From the NCBI GenBank assembly GCA_035772405.1, contig JAYKKM010000048.1:1305001-1369000 (forward strand): 64,000 nt of DNA, in the 5' to 3' direction. The position numbers and the translations under genes are program-made. Within the stretch, counting starts at the first letter, position 1. Each line of letters begins with the position of its first letter. Source of the DNA: Chrysogorgia sp. JL179-B06. Lineage: Eukaryota; Cnidaria; Anthozoa; Scleralcyonacea; Chrysogorgiidae. The notes beneath the pieces are model-generated. The model did not search any database, had not been told where the DNA came from, and saw only the letters and a program-made list of their open reading frames with translations. Below, piece by piece: positions 54,201 through 63,900 of the stretch.

Positions 54201-55922
54201 TATTAGTGTATTATGCCCTTTGTTGTTTCAGGTTGTGTATACGATCTCACAGCAGTGTTAATACACCGTGGGCTTAGTGCTTATTCTGGACATTATGTAG
54301 CACATATCAAGGACCGCAAGGTATATCTCATAAAGTATTAGAAACAAAGAAAAATTTGATTTTGGGAGAGATTAAGCCCCCGAAAATAACCCCACACAAT
54401 TATCCCCACCGAAAATAACCCCACCGACAATAATCTCACCGAAAATAACCCCACCGACAATTATCCCCCGAAAATAACCCAACCGACAATTATGCCCACC
54501 GAAAATAACCCCATCGACAATTATCCCTCGAAAATAACCCCACCGACAATTATGCCCATCGAAAATAACCCCACCGACAATTATCCCCACCGAAAATAAC
54601 CCCACCGACAATTATCCCCACCGAAAATAAGCTCCACCGACAATTATCCCCACCGAAAATAAGCTCCACCGAAAATAACACCCTCCGAAAATTAACCCTG
54701 GGAAGTTGGGAAAACACTTGGGAAGTTGGGAGAACACTTGGGAAGTTGAGAGAACACTGGGGAAGTCGAGAGAACACTAGGGAAGTTGAGAGAACACTGG
54801 GGAAGTTGAGAGAACACTAGGGAAGTTGAGAGAACACTGGGGAAGTTGGGAGAACATTGGGGAAGTTGAAAGAACACTTGGGAAGTTGGCAGAACACTTG
54901 GAAAGTTGAGGAATACTAGGGAAGTTGGGAGAACACTTGGGAAGTTGGGGAATACTAGGGAAGTTGGGAGAACACTTGGGAAGTTGGGAGAACAGTTGGG
55001 AGAACACTTGGGAAGTTGGGAGAACACTTTGGAAGTTGAGAGAACACTTGGGAAGTTGAGAGAACACTGGGGAAGTTGAGAGAACACTAGGGAAGTTGGG
55101 AGAACACGTGGGAAGTTGGGGAATACTAGGGAAGTTGGGAGAAGACTTGGGAAGTTGGGAGAACACTTGGGAAGTTGAGGGATACTAGGGAAGCTGGGAG
55201 AACAATTGGGAGAAGACTTGGGAAGTTCGGAGAACACTTGGGAAGTTGGGGAATACTAGAGAAGTTGAGAAAACACTAAAACATCTAAAGTTGCTCTCTC
55301 GACATTTCGCGTACATCCACAACTGGATGAAGCGCGGCAAATCATAAACCATTAAAGTTGTTTGTTGTTTGAATTAAGAATGGTATTTGGCATCGTTTCA
55401 ATGATGAAGCTATTGAAAAAATGAAAGGAAAGACGTTGAGTTTGGATTCTGAGGAAGACCTCCTTGGTACAGTGATTTCTGATTTTATTTTCTGTATTTC
55501 TGTTTTATAATAATACTCTAAATAATAATAATAATAATAATAATAATATTTTTCTTTCTGCCCTAACACCCGAACACTCTGCTCAGTTCTAATACAATAA
55601 ATATATATGCTAGGCATGCGACAGTCACATAAATTGCATCAAACCTACAACACAGTATCAACAAAGCAATATACAGTATATGTAGTCATTCAAATTGACA
55701 TTGAAAAGGATAAGGTATAGTCATGAGACTAGTTTCTTTACTCTATGTCTCCATATATCTTTCCAGTTCGAACAGCCAATTTGAACACTCGTTTTAACTT
55801 TTCAATCATAAGCTTGATACAACTCTATTAAACTGACAGCATTAACGACGGCAGTTACGACGGATTATACTACAATCGCATCATTTTAAACGGAGCACCG
55901 TCAGGCACAACCGTTCGCCATG

Positions 55923-55963
<41 letters not shown>

Positions 55964-58900
55964 GAAAAATTGTAAAAATATCAACAGTTAACATTTGAAA
56001 TACGCGAGAGGCGTGCAGGCTTCAGGGTGGAAATAGCACCTTTGGTAATTGCTGTGAGACTTTTACTAAGCTAAAACAACACTAGCCTCCGTGTACTTTC
56101 GTATTGTAGAAGGTTTTAATGGCAGTACTGCTCCAAAGAAGATGAAATTCTCAAAAGGATCTCAATCTAAGGATGCATATATGCTTGTGTATAGTCGGCG
56201 AGGAGATGGTGAGTTATATACACAGGCTTTTAGCCATCAATTTCTATTGTTCTTGTTGACATTTATTATTTTATTTTTGTCGCGTGTCTTTTAGAGAAAG
56301 AGTTAGTAGCCCAAGAACCTCCTCCAGATATTCAAGAGCTTGTTGCCAAGGACAACAGCAGGCTTGATGAATGGATAAGAGAGGTTCAGGCTGTGCGGGT
56401 AAGATCTCACGTTGATGTCTGCTGGAAATGTTCAAGAGTGAGTGTCAACCGTCACGAGGTCCGTGACACATTGCACGCTCGGTCGGCCATTTTTCGAAGC
56501 ACGAATTCCCTTAATGAACCACATCCTTAATGAACTACATCCAATATATAAATATATATATACACTGCTGTAGTGAATGTGGGAGAGCTTGGAGTAGACA
56601 GACGATACATGGACGATCGTCAAGCTCATATCCTCTGAAAAATTATTCTGAGTCCCGAACAGGAATCGAACCTGTAACCTTCTGATTGCTGGTGAGACGC
56701 TCTAACCATTGAGCTACTGAGACTCGGACAGCGAAGGTTACAATGATGTACTGGTTGATACAAATATCAATCCTTGATATAAATTATTTATTTTGTCTTT
56801 TAATCTAAAGAAGACATAGAAAGTAATTACTTTTGCAAAAGAAAACTCGACGTTTTCTTGACTTTCGTTTCGAATTATGTCAGCCTTGACTGGCGCGAAG
56901 CGTGGAAGACCAAGTGACGAGGTTCAAACAAAAAAATTAGGTTCTGAGTCGACGTATTTGGATTGTGGATGAATAAGAAAGCATCTATAGGGTTTTTCTA
57001 ATGAGCGCCCTGTCTCTAATAAGCGCCCTGTCTCTAATAAGCGCCCTCTCTCTAATAAGCGCCCTCTCTCTAATAAGCGCCCTCTCTCTAATAAGTGCCC
57101 TGTCTCTAATAAGCGCCCTCTCTCTAATAAGCGCCCTCTCTCTCTGATAAGTGCCCCACTCTCTAATAAGCACCCTGTCTCTAATAAGCGCCCTGTTCTA
57201 ATAAGCGCCCTGTCTCTAATAAGCACCCTGTCTCTAATAAGCGCCCTCTCTCTAATAAGCGCCTTCTCTCTAATAAGCGCCCTGTCTCTAATAAGCGCCC
57301 TCTCTCTAATAAGCGCCCTCTCTCTAATAAGCGCCCCCTCTCTCTGATAAGTGCCCACTCTCTAATAAGCGCCTCCTCTCTCTAACAAGCGCCCTCTCTC
57401 TAATAAGCGCCCTGTCTCTAATAAGCGCCCTGTCTCTAATAAGCGCCCTCTCTCTAATAAGCGCCCTCTCTATTAAGCGCCCTCTCTCTAATAAGCGCCC
57501 TCTCTAATAAGTGCCCCACTCTCTAATAAGCGCCCTCTCTCTAATAAGCACCTCCTCTCTAATACGCCCAATCTCTAATACGCCCCAATCTCTAATAAAC
57601 GTCAAGTTGACGAAGCACTTCAAAACGAAGCAAACGCGCAATACACGACGGCTGACACTCACTCTTTATTCTTTAAAATACCTATCACCCCAAATATGAT
57701 ATAGTATACTGATATAGATTGAATGCCAAAATGTTTAATGAGTGTGACATTAAACCAGTCATTATTTCAGATACAATATTCTACTGCTAGAGAAATTTAA
57801 CCTAATTCAAACGTTGATGATGTACTTGAACGTTATACTAGACATCTTATCAACTTTTTCACTCAAACCCTCAACCAGTCTATCACACAGAAAGCAGAAA
57901 AGAAAGCCAAATTACCTCACTTGACACTCCTCAGTATTTCAGACAAACAAACCTTTCTAGCACATCAATGCAAAACTCAAATCATAAAATATTTTGCCAT
58001 TCAATTATTCACTCCATGTTAGAATCTATATCAGTAATATTGTATTTGGGATCATATGTGGCAACGTTTTATCTCATTCGATGTTTATTTTACCATTTTT
58101 TATCGTGTTCCAGGATAAGATGGCGTTATATGGAAGAGAAAGACAGACGGAAATGAAAAGAGTTTACGATGTGATCGCTGTGGATGAAGGTAAATGGTAA
58201 CACAGGTTAAGATTTGATGTGTTTGTCAAACTGTACTCACAATTACTTACAAACATTTCTGTAACCTTCTGATGACCAGTAAGATGCTCTAATCATTCAG
58301 CTACATGGACTAAGATGATGAGTGAAGGTTACATATATGTGTACAACCTGTAACCTTCTGATGACCAGTGAGATGCTCTAACTATTGAGCTACATGGACT
58401 AAGATGATGAGTGAAGGTTACATATGTGTACAACTTGTATAACCTTCTGATGACTAGTGAGATGCTCTAACCATTGAGCTACAGTAAAAACCCGCTAACA
58501 AGAACCTACATTTTACCCAATCAGCCTGGGATAGGTTCTTATATTCTTATATGTTCTTATATAAACAAATTCTTAATTTCATCCTGCTAACAAGAACCTA
58601 CCATTATTAAGAACCGCGGGTTTTTACTGTACATGGACTAAGATGGTAGAGGGAAGGTACAACCTGTAACCCTCATGACAAGTGAGATGCTCTTACCATT
58701 ACCATACATACACATGGTCATGATTGGTTGTTTAATGCATGGTCATATGTTGTCTCTTTAGCTCAAGAGTATGAATGGGTTTCCACGGAGTGGCTTCGAA
58801 AATGGCTTGCATTCGATCGAAAAGAGGCCATTCCCATCGACAACTCGTCACTTCTTTGTCCCCACGGAAGGTACCACCATTAGTTCTCTTCTAAACCTTT

Positions 58901-61900
58901 CAAGTAATGGCGTTGGTGTAGGAAAACCTCAGTCTGCCGTAAGGTGACGTCATTTGTTGTTTTTTTGTTGCCAAGGTTCCATCCTGACAAAGTTATGTGT
59001 GCCAAGAGAATATCTGTAAAAGCCGTGAGTAGTATACCTGTAAAAACCCGCGTATAAGAACCACCATTTTACGAGTTAGCCTAAAAAGGTTCTTATATAA
59101 GTGGGATTTACTGGGATTTTAGGTTATTTAGCTTCTTAAATACAGTAGGTTCTTATTTTTTTCGAGGAAAGGGTGCTTGCTGTTGGTCCAACAACTAGCT
59201 CAAAATGGGTGTGGTCACTTGCTTCTGTACTAATATGACCACATAATAAAAAATAACCATACCCTGCTCTGATTTATGTCCAGTTCCTTTAGGGAACAAT
59301 TAAACTGCAGTGATGCATGCAGGAAAATAAAATTTGAACTGTGTTGCAGTGTTACTGGGAAATCTTTTAAAAATAATTCAACATAATGTCATTACCAAAA
59401 ATACAAAATGTGCAAAATTTCGTGTTTTTATTTTCAGTTATTTCTTTTTTTCGAATAAGAACCTGTTACAATTCTTAGGCTAAAAAGGTTCTTATAAAAT
59501 GGGGGTCTAAAAGGCCAATTTTAGCCTAAAGGTTCTTAATTCACAGGTTCTTATATGGGTTTTTACTGTATAGCAAGCATATTAAACAATCTTTTTTATC
59601 AAAAGTTATTTGCAGATCGTGAAGTTATTGTTTTTTTTCTTTTCAAGGCTACATTTTTCTTTAAACGATATGGAGGTTTTCCCAGGCTGAAAAGGTTCGT
59701 GGTAAAGGTGTGAGGGAGAACATAGGAGAAACGGAGTTGTATGAAATAGAAGAGAGATTGAAGTGAATAAGAGCTAGTACTGTGAATGTTAAAGTGCCCC
59801 CAACCTCAAAGTTTTTTATTATCTTATTTGGAAGAACTTTTAAAATGATAAAGTAACTTCTTTTGAAGATTTTCACTTCTTTGCTTTCTTTTTGAGATAT
59901 ATCAGTTTGTTTGATATGCAAATATCTGGAATTTCGTCACACATGCATGGGCACTTTAAAGGGACACTCCGGCCCAAATACAAATGCAGTTCATATGAAA
60001 GATCTTACTGACTTTAGTTTATTTCCAAAGTTTCAGCATTCCTATCAATTTAGTTGAGAAGATATTGCTAGTTGAAGTTGAACATTTGTGGATTTTGACG
60101 CCATATTGGTTTTGAAAATATGACGTCATTGAGTGATTCTTTATCGTCAGTGGAGTTGTTTTGATGGCGATCACATAGTGATAGTTATTGTGAATGGTCT
60201 TTGGACGAAAATTAGTCGAAATAAACTATTTAGTTCATCATGCAGGAAAGTAGAGGAGCTTCTTAGGCATAATACGAGATCACGTCACTCAGTGACGTCT
60301 ATTTGAGAAACAAAATGGCGTCGAAATTGGACAAACTCTCCAACTTCAACTAGCCACATCTTCTTAACTAAATTGATAGGAATGCAGAAACTTTGGAAAT
60401 AATCTAAAGTCAGTAAGATCTTTCATATGAACTACATTTGTATTTGGGCCGGAGTGTCCCTTTAAGGAAAATGTCACATGAGACAATATAGAAGTACTAC
60501 ACGATACAGTATTGCTCCTAATGTTTGTGTCATGTCTTCACATAACTTTTTGTCCGAAATATTGCATATATTTAAGTAATATATTTATATATATAAGTGA
60601 CTGCCCCAACCGGGAATCGAACCCTCGTGGTCTCCGAATCAACGTTTCTGCGCTCTATAACCTTTGAGCTATCCAGACACGATCAAAACAGTCAGTGATT
60701 TCTCCATATATACATGTTAAATTCGCCGCTTTCACTCGACACCAACAGGCAGACATCACATCTAACCATAATGTGGAGCAAGGCCTCTCGATCGCAATTA
60801 CCAAAGTAGCGAAGCGATACACAACTTCTTGTATACAGAATTAATTATTATTCTTAAAGCCCTCTGTATACAAGAAGTTGTGTATCGCTTCGCTACTTTG
60901 GGGGAAGTGCGCTCGAGAGGCCTTGCTCCGCGTTATGGTGAGATGAGATGTGTTGGTGTCGAGTGAAGCGGCGAATTTAATATGTATATGGATAAATAAC
61001 TGACTGTTCTGACCGTGTCTCTATATAACTCAAAAGTTACAGTGCACACTTTTTGTCAAATATTTCCCCCTGAATACATCTCCGTGTGTCCTCGCATTTG
61101 TCTCACAACTGACGCGATCTTCAAATTTGTAGCGATACATTTTGTGTGACGTGCGTGAAAGAGAGATGTCGAAACTTGCAGTTTTCCTCGCATTTATGTG
61201 AAGATGAGAAATATTTTACAAAAGCTTTGAAAATTACTTGTGAGAGGTAAGAATTATGGTAAAAATTAGATTGGAAATGGATTCGTGAGCTCAATGGTTA
61301 GAGTATCTCATTGGCCATCAGAAGGATACACATGTGTAACCGTCACTCTACCATCTTAGTCCATGTAGCTCAATAGTTAGATCATCTGCACTGATCATCA
61401 GAAGGTTACAGGCTGTACACATATGTAATCTTCGCTCTACCATCTTAGTTCATGTAGCTCAATAGTTAGAGCATCTCACTAGTCATCAGAAGGTCTCAGG
61501 TTGTACACATCTTAGTCCATGTAGCTCAATGGTTAGAGCATCTCACTGGTCATCAGACGGTTACAGGTTGTACACATTATGTAACAATCACTCTGCCATG
61601 GTGCATCACCAGACTTTTGTCGCTATTTCTAGAACCGGATTTTGGGCAAGCAAAAACTGCCTCCGGCGATGGAAAACATTAGCCAAACACGGGCATCCTA
61701 ATCCAACATCTCCCGTCGAGGATGGGACGAGCGATTCACCTGGTGAACCGAACGAGGATATGACGACGAATTCCGAAACGAACTTGGAAGAAGTGGGTAG
61801 TGATGCGAGAAGAAGAGTGGAGAGTACTAGTTACCAGGGTTCAGAAGCTGGGTCAGTGGAGGTGGATGATGGAAAGGAAATAACATTTAACGAGGACCTG

Positions 61901-63694
61901 ACATGTGAACATGGTAAGCTGATTAACAACGACCAGAATACTTTTCGAAAGTGCGTTCGTTTTGTTAATCAAAGTCATTGTCTTTATATTAAATTTTAAT
62001 TATAATAATTAAATTTTTAATTATAATAATTTTAATTATAATAATTTTAATTATAATAATTATAATTATAATAATTATAATTATAATAATTATAATTTTA
62101 ATTATAATAATTATAATTTTAATTATAATAATTATAATTTTATTATATTAATTATAATTTTATTATATTTGGGAATTATATATTTGCATAATTAAATTGT
62201 CCAAAAACAACAATGCCAACAAGAACAACTTTTTTTAATAAAACCAAAACAATCAATTACAAATTAAATAGGTTTATATAGTTAAGCTCACAGTATTAGT
62301 TGGTGTTGGTAAAGCCTAGAAAAACTATAATGGCTTATCAAGACTTAATCAAGACTACCCCCTGGTTTCTTTAATCTTCTGTAGGTTGTTTGTCAACATC
62401 TGAAATGTGCAGACGTTTGGTTTCTAATGAGGTTTGGAAACGACTTCGGTTTTATTTCCCTTCCTCCCCGGAATTCCCTTGGCATAACACTAGCTGTTCC
62501 ATCTGCTTGGTAAGCTCATTGTAGTATCCTAGACTTAGCTGTATAAAACTTTTATATATATATATATATATATACAGTATATATATATATATATTGAAAG
62601 GATTTACGGTGAAGGAAAATTTTGAGTGTTAGAATACATACATTGTAAGACCAAACCGGGACCAGTTGCGAAAAATGCAACTTCAAGGCCTTCCGGCTGG
62701 AATGGAACCCGCGACCTTGCGATGCTAGTGCAGTGCTCTTACCACTGAGCTACGGAAGCCGTTGCCGAGTTAACTCATACATCTTAAGGCTCTCGGCAAC
62801 GGCCTCCGTAGCTCAGTGGTCAGAGCACTGCACTAGCATCGCAGGGTCACGGGTTCCATTCCAGCCGGAAGGCCTTGAAGTTGCATTTTTCGCAACTGGT
62901 CCCGGTTTGGTCTTAAAATGTATGTATTCCAACACTCGAAATTTTCCTTCATCATAAATCCTTTCAATATATATATATATATATATAATAGCTAACATGG
63001 ACGACGATACATGAAGATGTACAGGCACTTTTTTAAAAACAATTCCGACACATTTACGAATCACTGTTATAGGAACGTGATCGAAATCAGGCCAAGAAAA
63101 TCAAGGATTTAAAAGAGTTGGCGTCGAAACAAAAAGCAATGTTGGGTCTCCTGTATTCTGAGAAAGAAAGACCTGACTTTAAAACAGCGGTATGTTTCTT
63201 AATGTGCTGAAACTAGCCCCCCCCCCGGCTACTTTCGGTTTGGTAGCTATTTTGAAGGGGGGTGCTATTTTCCAGGGTAAAAATCCGTCTTTGTTACGAG
63301 CGTTACAGTACCACTTTAACTTTTGTTTAGTCAGACCCTTTATTTCTCCCGGCATTACCACCACTTTATATACAGAACTCGTGACTAGGCTCTCGGCAAC
63401 GGCCTCCGTTAGCTCATTGGTCAGAGCACTGCACTAGCATCGCAGGGTCGCGGGTTCAATTCCAGACGGAAGGCCTTGAAGTTGCATTTTTCGCAACTGG
63501 TCCCGGTTTGGTCTTAAAATGTATATATTCTATCCTTCACCATAAATCCCCATCCTCAGTCTATAGTATGTGATCACAGCCCTTTTCCATAGAAAATTCG
63601 TAAATTATATTCACCTCTCTCGTTTCTCATAGACATCGTTGACTGTTTACGTACTATCAAGGACATTTTACGACCAGTGGAAGAAATTTGTGAG
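45275..63694 (+). CDS. USP48: Ubiquitin-specific protease 48, 3'-partial, 26 exons
   Basis: USP48 is a nuclear cysteine deubiquitinase. Exons, phase-consistent throughout: 45275-45420, 45816-45886, 47653-47702, 48468-48527, 48967-49075, 50050-50202, 50724-50847, 51239-51296, 51594-51653, 51763-51827, 52849-52957, 53658-53791, 54027-54112, 54232-54320, 55379-55466, 56110-56208, 56295-56398, 58114-58189, 58762-58870, 58976-59024, 59648-59694, 61133-61246, 61633-61913, 62385-62509, 63073-63189, 63633-63694. This gives about 861 residues. Catalytic Cys102 is in [16 protein letters not shown], His429 in [11 protein letters not shown], and the third residue in WHRFND (446-447). Two CxxC pairs bind zinc. 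DUSP domains follow ([26 protein letters not shown]; start of a third at [14 protein letters not shown]). The C-terminal ubiquitin-like domain is off the right edge. The ATG has a good Kozak context (AAAAAATGGCGG). Confidence 0.96.
46615..47245. repeat. Pentanucleotide microsatellite (TTACA)n then (TTGCA)n
   Basis: About 630 bp in USP48 intron 2. The first half is TTACA units, the second is a block of about 25 TTGCA units, followed by mixed units. Since 5 is coprime to 3, all frames are open and give periodic peptides; none is a gene. Confidence 0.97.
47745..48010. mobile_element. Inverted-repeat element in USP48 intron 3
   Basis: GGTCCGTAACT / ATTTACCGTTTTGGTCGGTCC and AGTACGGACC...CGGTAAATAACAT form nested inverse blocks. 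It is related in its ends to the palindrome at 21755-21905. Confidence 0.5.
48290..48400. repeat. Single arm of the 41930-type palindrome
   Basis: Contains TTGGCAGTTTACCACCTTTT, CACTTTGCTATATAT and CACTGTCTACGCAGCA. Also seen in opposite orientation at 51885-51975 within the same gene. Confidence 0.8.
49220..49925. mobile_element. Foldback MITE, family 2 (USP48 intron 5)
   Basis: Left arm 49220-49330 (TATGGATTCTCCTGAG, ATATCTTGTCAGCTGAAAAT, TTTTTTGCTGTTAAAGTTGA) is inverted at 49385-49465. The outermost part of the right arm (GAGAATCCATAGATTACA) reappears at 49868-49890, separated by about 400 bp of unrelated sequence, suggesting a second insertion split the right arm. Confidence 0.75.
50290..50620. 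mobile_element. Foldback MITE, family 2 (USP48 intron 6)
   Basis: Arms of about 140 bp: TGTCTCGCGTTTGGGGATTT at the left, inverted as AAATTCCCAAACGTGAGATA at the right, with CTTGTCAGCC / GGCTGACAA and TGACATCACAT inside. The most intact copy of the family. Confidence 0.88.
51885..51975. repeat. Single arm of the 41930-type palindrome
   Basis: CTGCGTAGACAGTGTTTTGG, ATATAGCAAAGTGAAAAGGT and GAACTGCCAAGATTTTAGTA in USP48 intron 10, inverse to the copy at 48290. Confidence 0.85.
52020..52390 (+). mobile_element. Two SINE segments: a CTCCGG-core SINE followed by SINE B
   Basis: 52022-52250 has a tRNA-like head (CACAGTGGGTAGCACACATG, GGTTTCGATTCCTG) and a GGGTACTCCGGTTTTCTCC core of a type common in several animal SINE/LINE tails. 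52255-52390 is family B lacking most of the head (GGTCAGAGCACTG joined to TTCCAGCCGGAAGGCC), then its usual 3' end. Confidence 0.75.
52440..52800. pseudogene. Inverted pair of Penelope-like GIY-YIG fragments
   Basis: Minus-strand 52458-52664 encodes [20 protein letters not shown] then [13 protein letters not shown]. Plus-strand 52610-52770 encodes the same protein segment ([17 protein letters not shown]) with a disrupted reading frame. The copies face each other and overlap around ACTCCAAAGG near 52585-52640. This is the C-terminal endonuclease of Penelope-like retroelements. Confidence 0.75.
53045..53135. mobile_element. Fragment of foldback MITE, family 2
   Basis: Single arm: CTCACGTTTGGGAATTTTAC, ATAATATATATTGTTAGCCG and AAATGTCATCTTCGTG, in USP48 intron 11. 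Confidence 0.7.
54365..55275. repeat. Two abutting minisatellites in USP48 intron 14
   Basis: 54365-54690: about eleven units near 30 bp, AATTATCCCCACCGAAAATA with ACCCCACCGAC. 54700-55275: about twenty-five 22-bp units, GGGAAGTTGGGAGAACACTT. Both fill the intron between the exons carrying the catalytic His and the WHRFND motif. Minus-strand ORFs are repeat products. Confidence 0.95.
55500..55965. repeat. (AAT)n microsatellites in USP48 intron 15
   Basis: AATAATAAT runs at about 55515-55550 and 55921-55962; otherwise featureless intron. Confidence 0.85.
56540..56727 (-). mobile_element. tRNA-derived SINE, family A, near full length
   Basis: Minus strand. The head at 56652-56727 has A box TAGCTCAATGGTTAGAGCG and T arm GGTTCGATTCCTGTTCGGGA. 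The body GAGCTTGACGATCGTCCATG and CACTACAGCAGTGTATATAT ends in a TA tail. Confidence 0.88.
56995..57600. repeat. 18-bp minisatellite TCTCTAATAAGCGCCCTC
   Basis: About 32 units in USP48 intron 17. Minus-strand frame [11 protein letters not shown] is an artefact. The following 57770-57960 ([19 protein letters not shown] in one frame) looks like decayed coding sequence, perhaps retroelement-derived, but is not identifiable. Confidence 0.95.
58255..58700 (-). repeat. Tandem tRNA-derived array interrupted by a MITE
   Basis: Three to four units of about 95 bp on the minus strand, each with CATGTAGCTCAATGGTTAGA, AGCATCTCACTGGTCATCAG, AAGGTTACAGGTTGTAC and a linker TAACCTTCACTCATCATCTT. It is interrupted at 58482-58629 by a TA-flanked MITE and continues to about 58700. 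Confidence 0.85.
58482..58629. mobile_element. 148-bp mariner-type MITE nested in the tRNA array
   Basis: Ends CAGTAAAAACCCGC and GCGGGTTTTTACTG are inverted, with TA duplicated at 58480-58481 and 58630-58631. Deleting it restores GAGC-TA-CATGGACTAAG, which is the uninterrupted unit sequence seen at about 58300 and 58395. Confidence 0.93.
59036..59568. mobile_element. Longer relative of the CAGTAAAAACCC MITE
   Basis: CTGTAAAAACCCGCG near 59038 and GGGTTTTTACTG at 59557-59568, TA at both edges, with repeated AAGGTTCTTATA words inside. It starts about 12 bp after the USP48 donor at 59025. Confidence 0.8.
59820..59950. repeat. Single arm related to foldback family 1
   Basis: Contains AACTTTTAAAATGATAAAGT and CAGTTTGTTTGATATGCAAA, matching the arms at 2164 and 33550. 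Confidence 0.5.
59960..60461. mobile_element. TTAA-flanked MITE with GGGACACTCCGGCCC ends
   Basis: AGGGACACTCCGGCCCAAAT is inverted at the right end (ATTTGGGCCGGAGTGTCCCT), and TTAA lies immediately outside at 59956-59959 and 60462-60465. Arms extend about 150 bp (AGTTCATATGAAAGATC, ATCAATTTAGTT). No ORF. TTAA plus GGG-type ends point to piggyBac-type mobilisation. Confidence 0.85.
60600..61065. mobile_element. Inverted duplication of a tRNA-derived SINE (family D)
   Basis: Left copy (minus) has the head complement: TCTGGATAGCTCAAAGGTTA A box and GAGGGTTCGATTCCCGG B box at 60600-60682. Its body runs 60690-60850. The right arm 60855-61065 is a near-complete inverse copy up to the A box (GACTGTTCTGACCGTGTCTC). 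Together they could fold into a stem of about 200 bp. It ends about 70 bp before USP48 exon 61133-61246. Confidence 0.8.
61275..61600 (+). repeat. Tandem tRNA-derived array, plus orientation
   Basis: Three to four units of about 90 bp, with CATGTAGCTCAATGGTTAGA, CATCTCACTGGTCATCAG and GGTTACAGGTTGTACAC. Same unit as the minus-oriented array at 58255. It ends just before the acceptor of exon 61633. Confidence 0.88.
61995..62165. repeat. AT microsatellite (TTAATTATAATAA)n
   Basis: About 170 bp in the USP48 intron after exon 61633-61913. Confidence 0.9.
62545..62995. mobile_element. Head-to-head inverted pair of SINE family B
   Basis: Minus copy 62597-62765 and plus copy 62793-62965 are nearly identical. 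Each has a full tRNA head (CTCCGTAGCTCAGTGG A box; GGGTTCCATTCCAGCC B box), GAAGGCCTTGAAGTTGCA and AAATTTTCCTTCA ends, and its own (TA)n tail (62552-62595; 62968-62988). The heads are about 25 bp apart. Confidence 0.92.
63385..63550 (+). mobile_element. tRNA-derived SINE, family B
   Basis: Head GCCTCCGTTAGCTCATTGG and B box GCGGGTTCAATTCCAGA, then AAGGCCTTGAAGTTGCATTT and a shortened 3' end without a TA tail. It lies between the last two USP48 exons seen. Confidence 0.9.
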
Positions 63695-63719
63695 GTAAAA
63701 CAAGTTCGCTATTTAAAAT

Positions 63720-63900
63720 GCCCATCCGGTGTTTGAGGATTTTACATATTTGTAATCTTTGGAATCTCTTGAGAAGAATTGTAAAATATCTTGTCGTGCG
63801 AAAATTTCATCTTCATACCTTTTACCCCTGCTAAAGTGATTTACTATTCACAGGAGATGACGTCAAAGCAGGGACACGCAAAAACATTGTACATTGACTC
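63720..63900. mobile_element. Foldback MITE family 2, one arm and part of the interior
   Basis: GAGGATTTTACATATTTGTA, ATATCTTGTCGTGCGAAAAT, TTTCATCTTCATA and GATGACGTCAAAGCAGGGAC match the left arm and interior of the copies at 49220 and 50290. The right arm, if present, is beyond the window. Confidence 0.75.

Noticed and set aside
54692..55237. 181-codon minus-strand ORF with [12 protein letters not shown] repeats
   Set aside because: Product of the 22-bp minisatellite in a USP48 intron.
56924..57358. 144-codon minus-strand ORF with RALIRE repeats
   Set aside because: Product of the 18-bp minisatellite; unit length divisible by 3 preserves the frame.
61613..61632. Earlier acceptor for the USP48 exon (CACCAG at 61612)
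   Set aside because: It was attractive until exon 61133-61246 was found. That exon ends in phase 2, which fits only the TTTCTAG acceptor at 61632.
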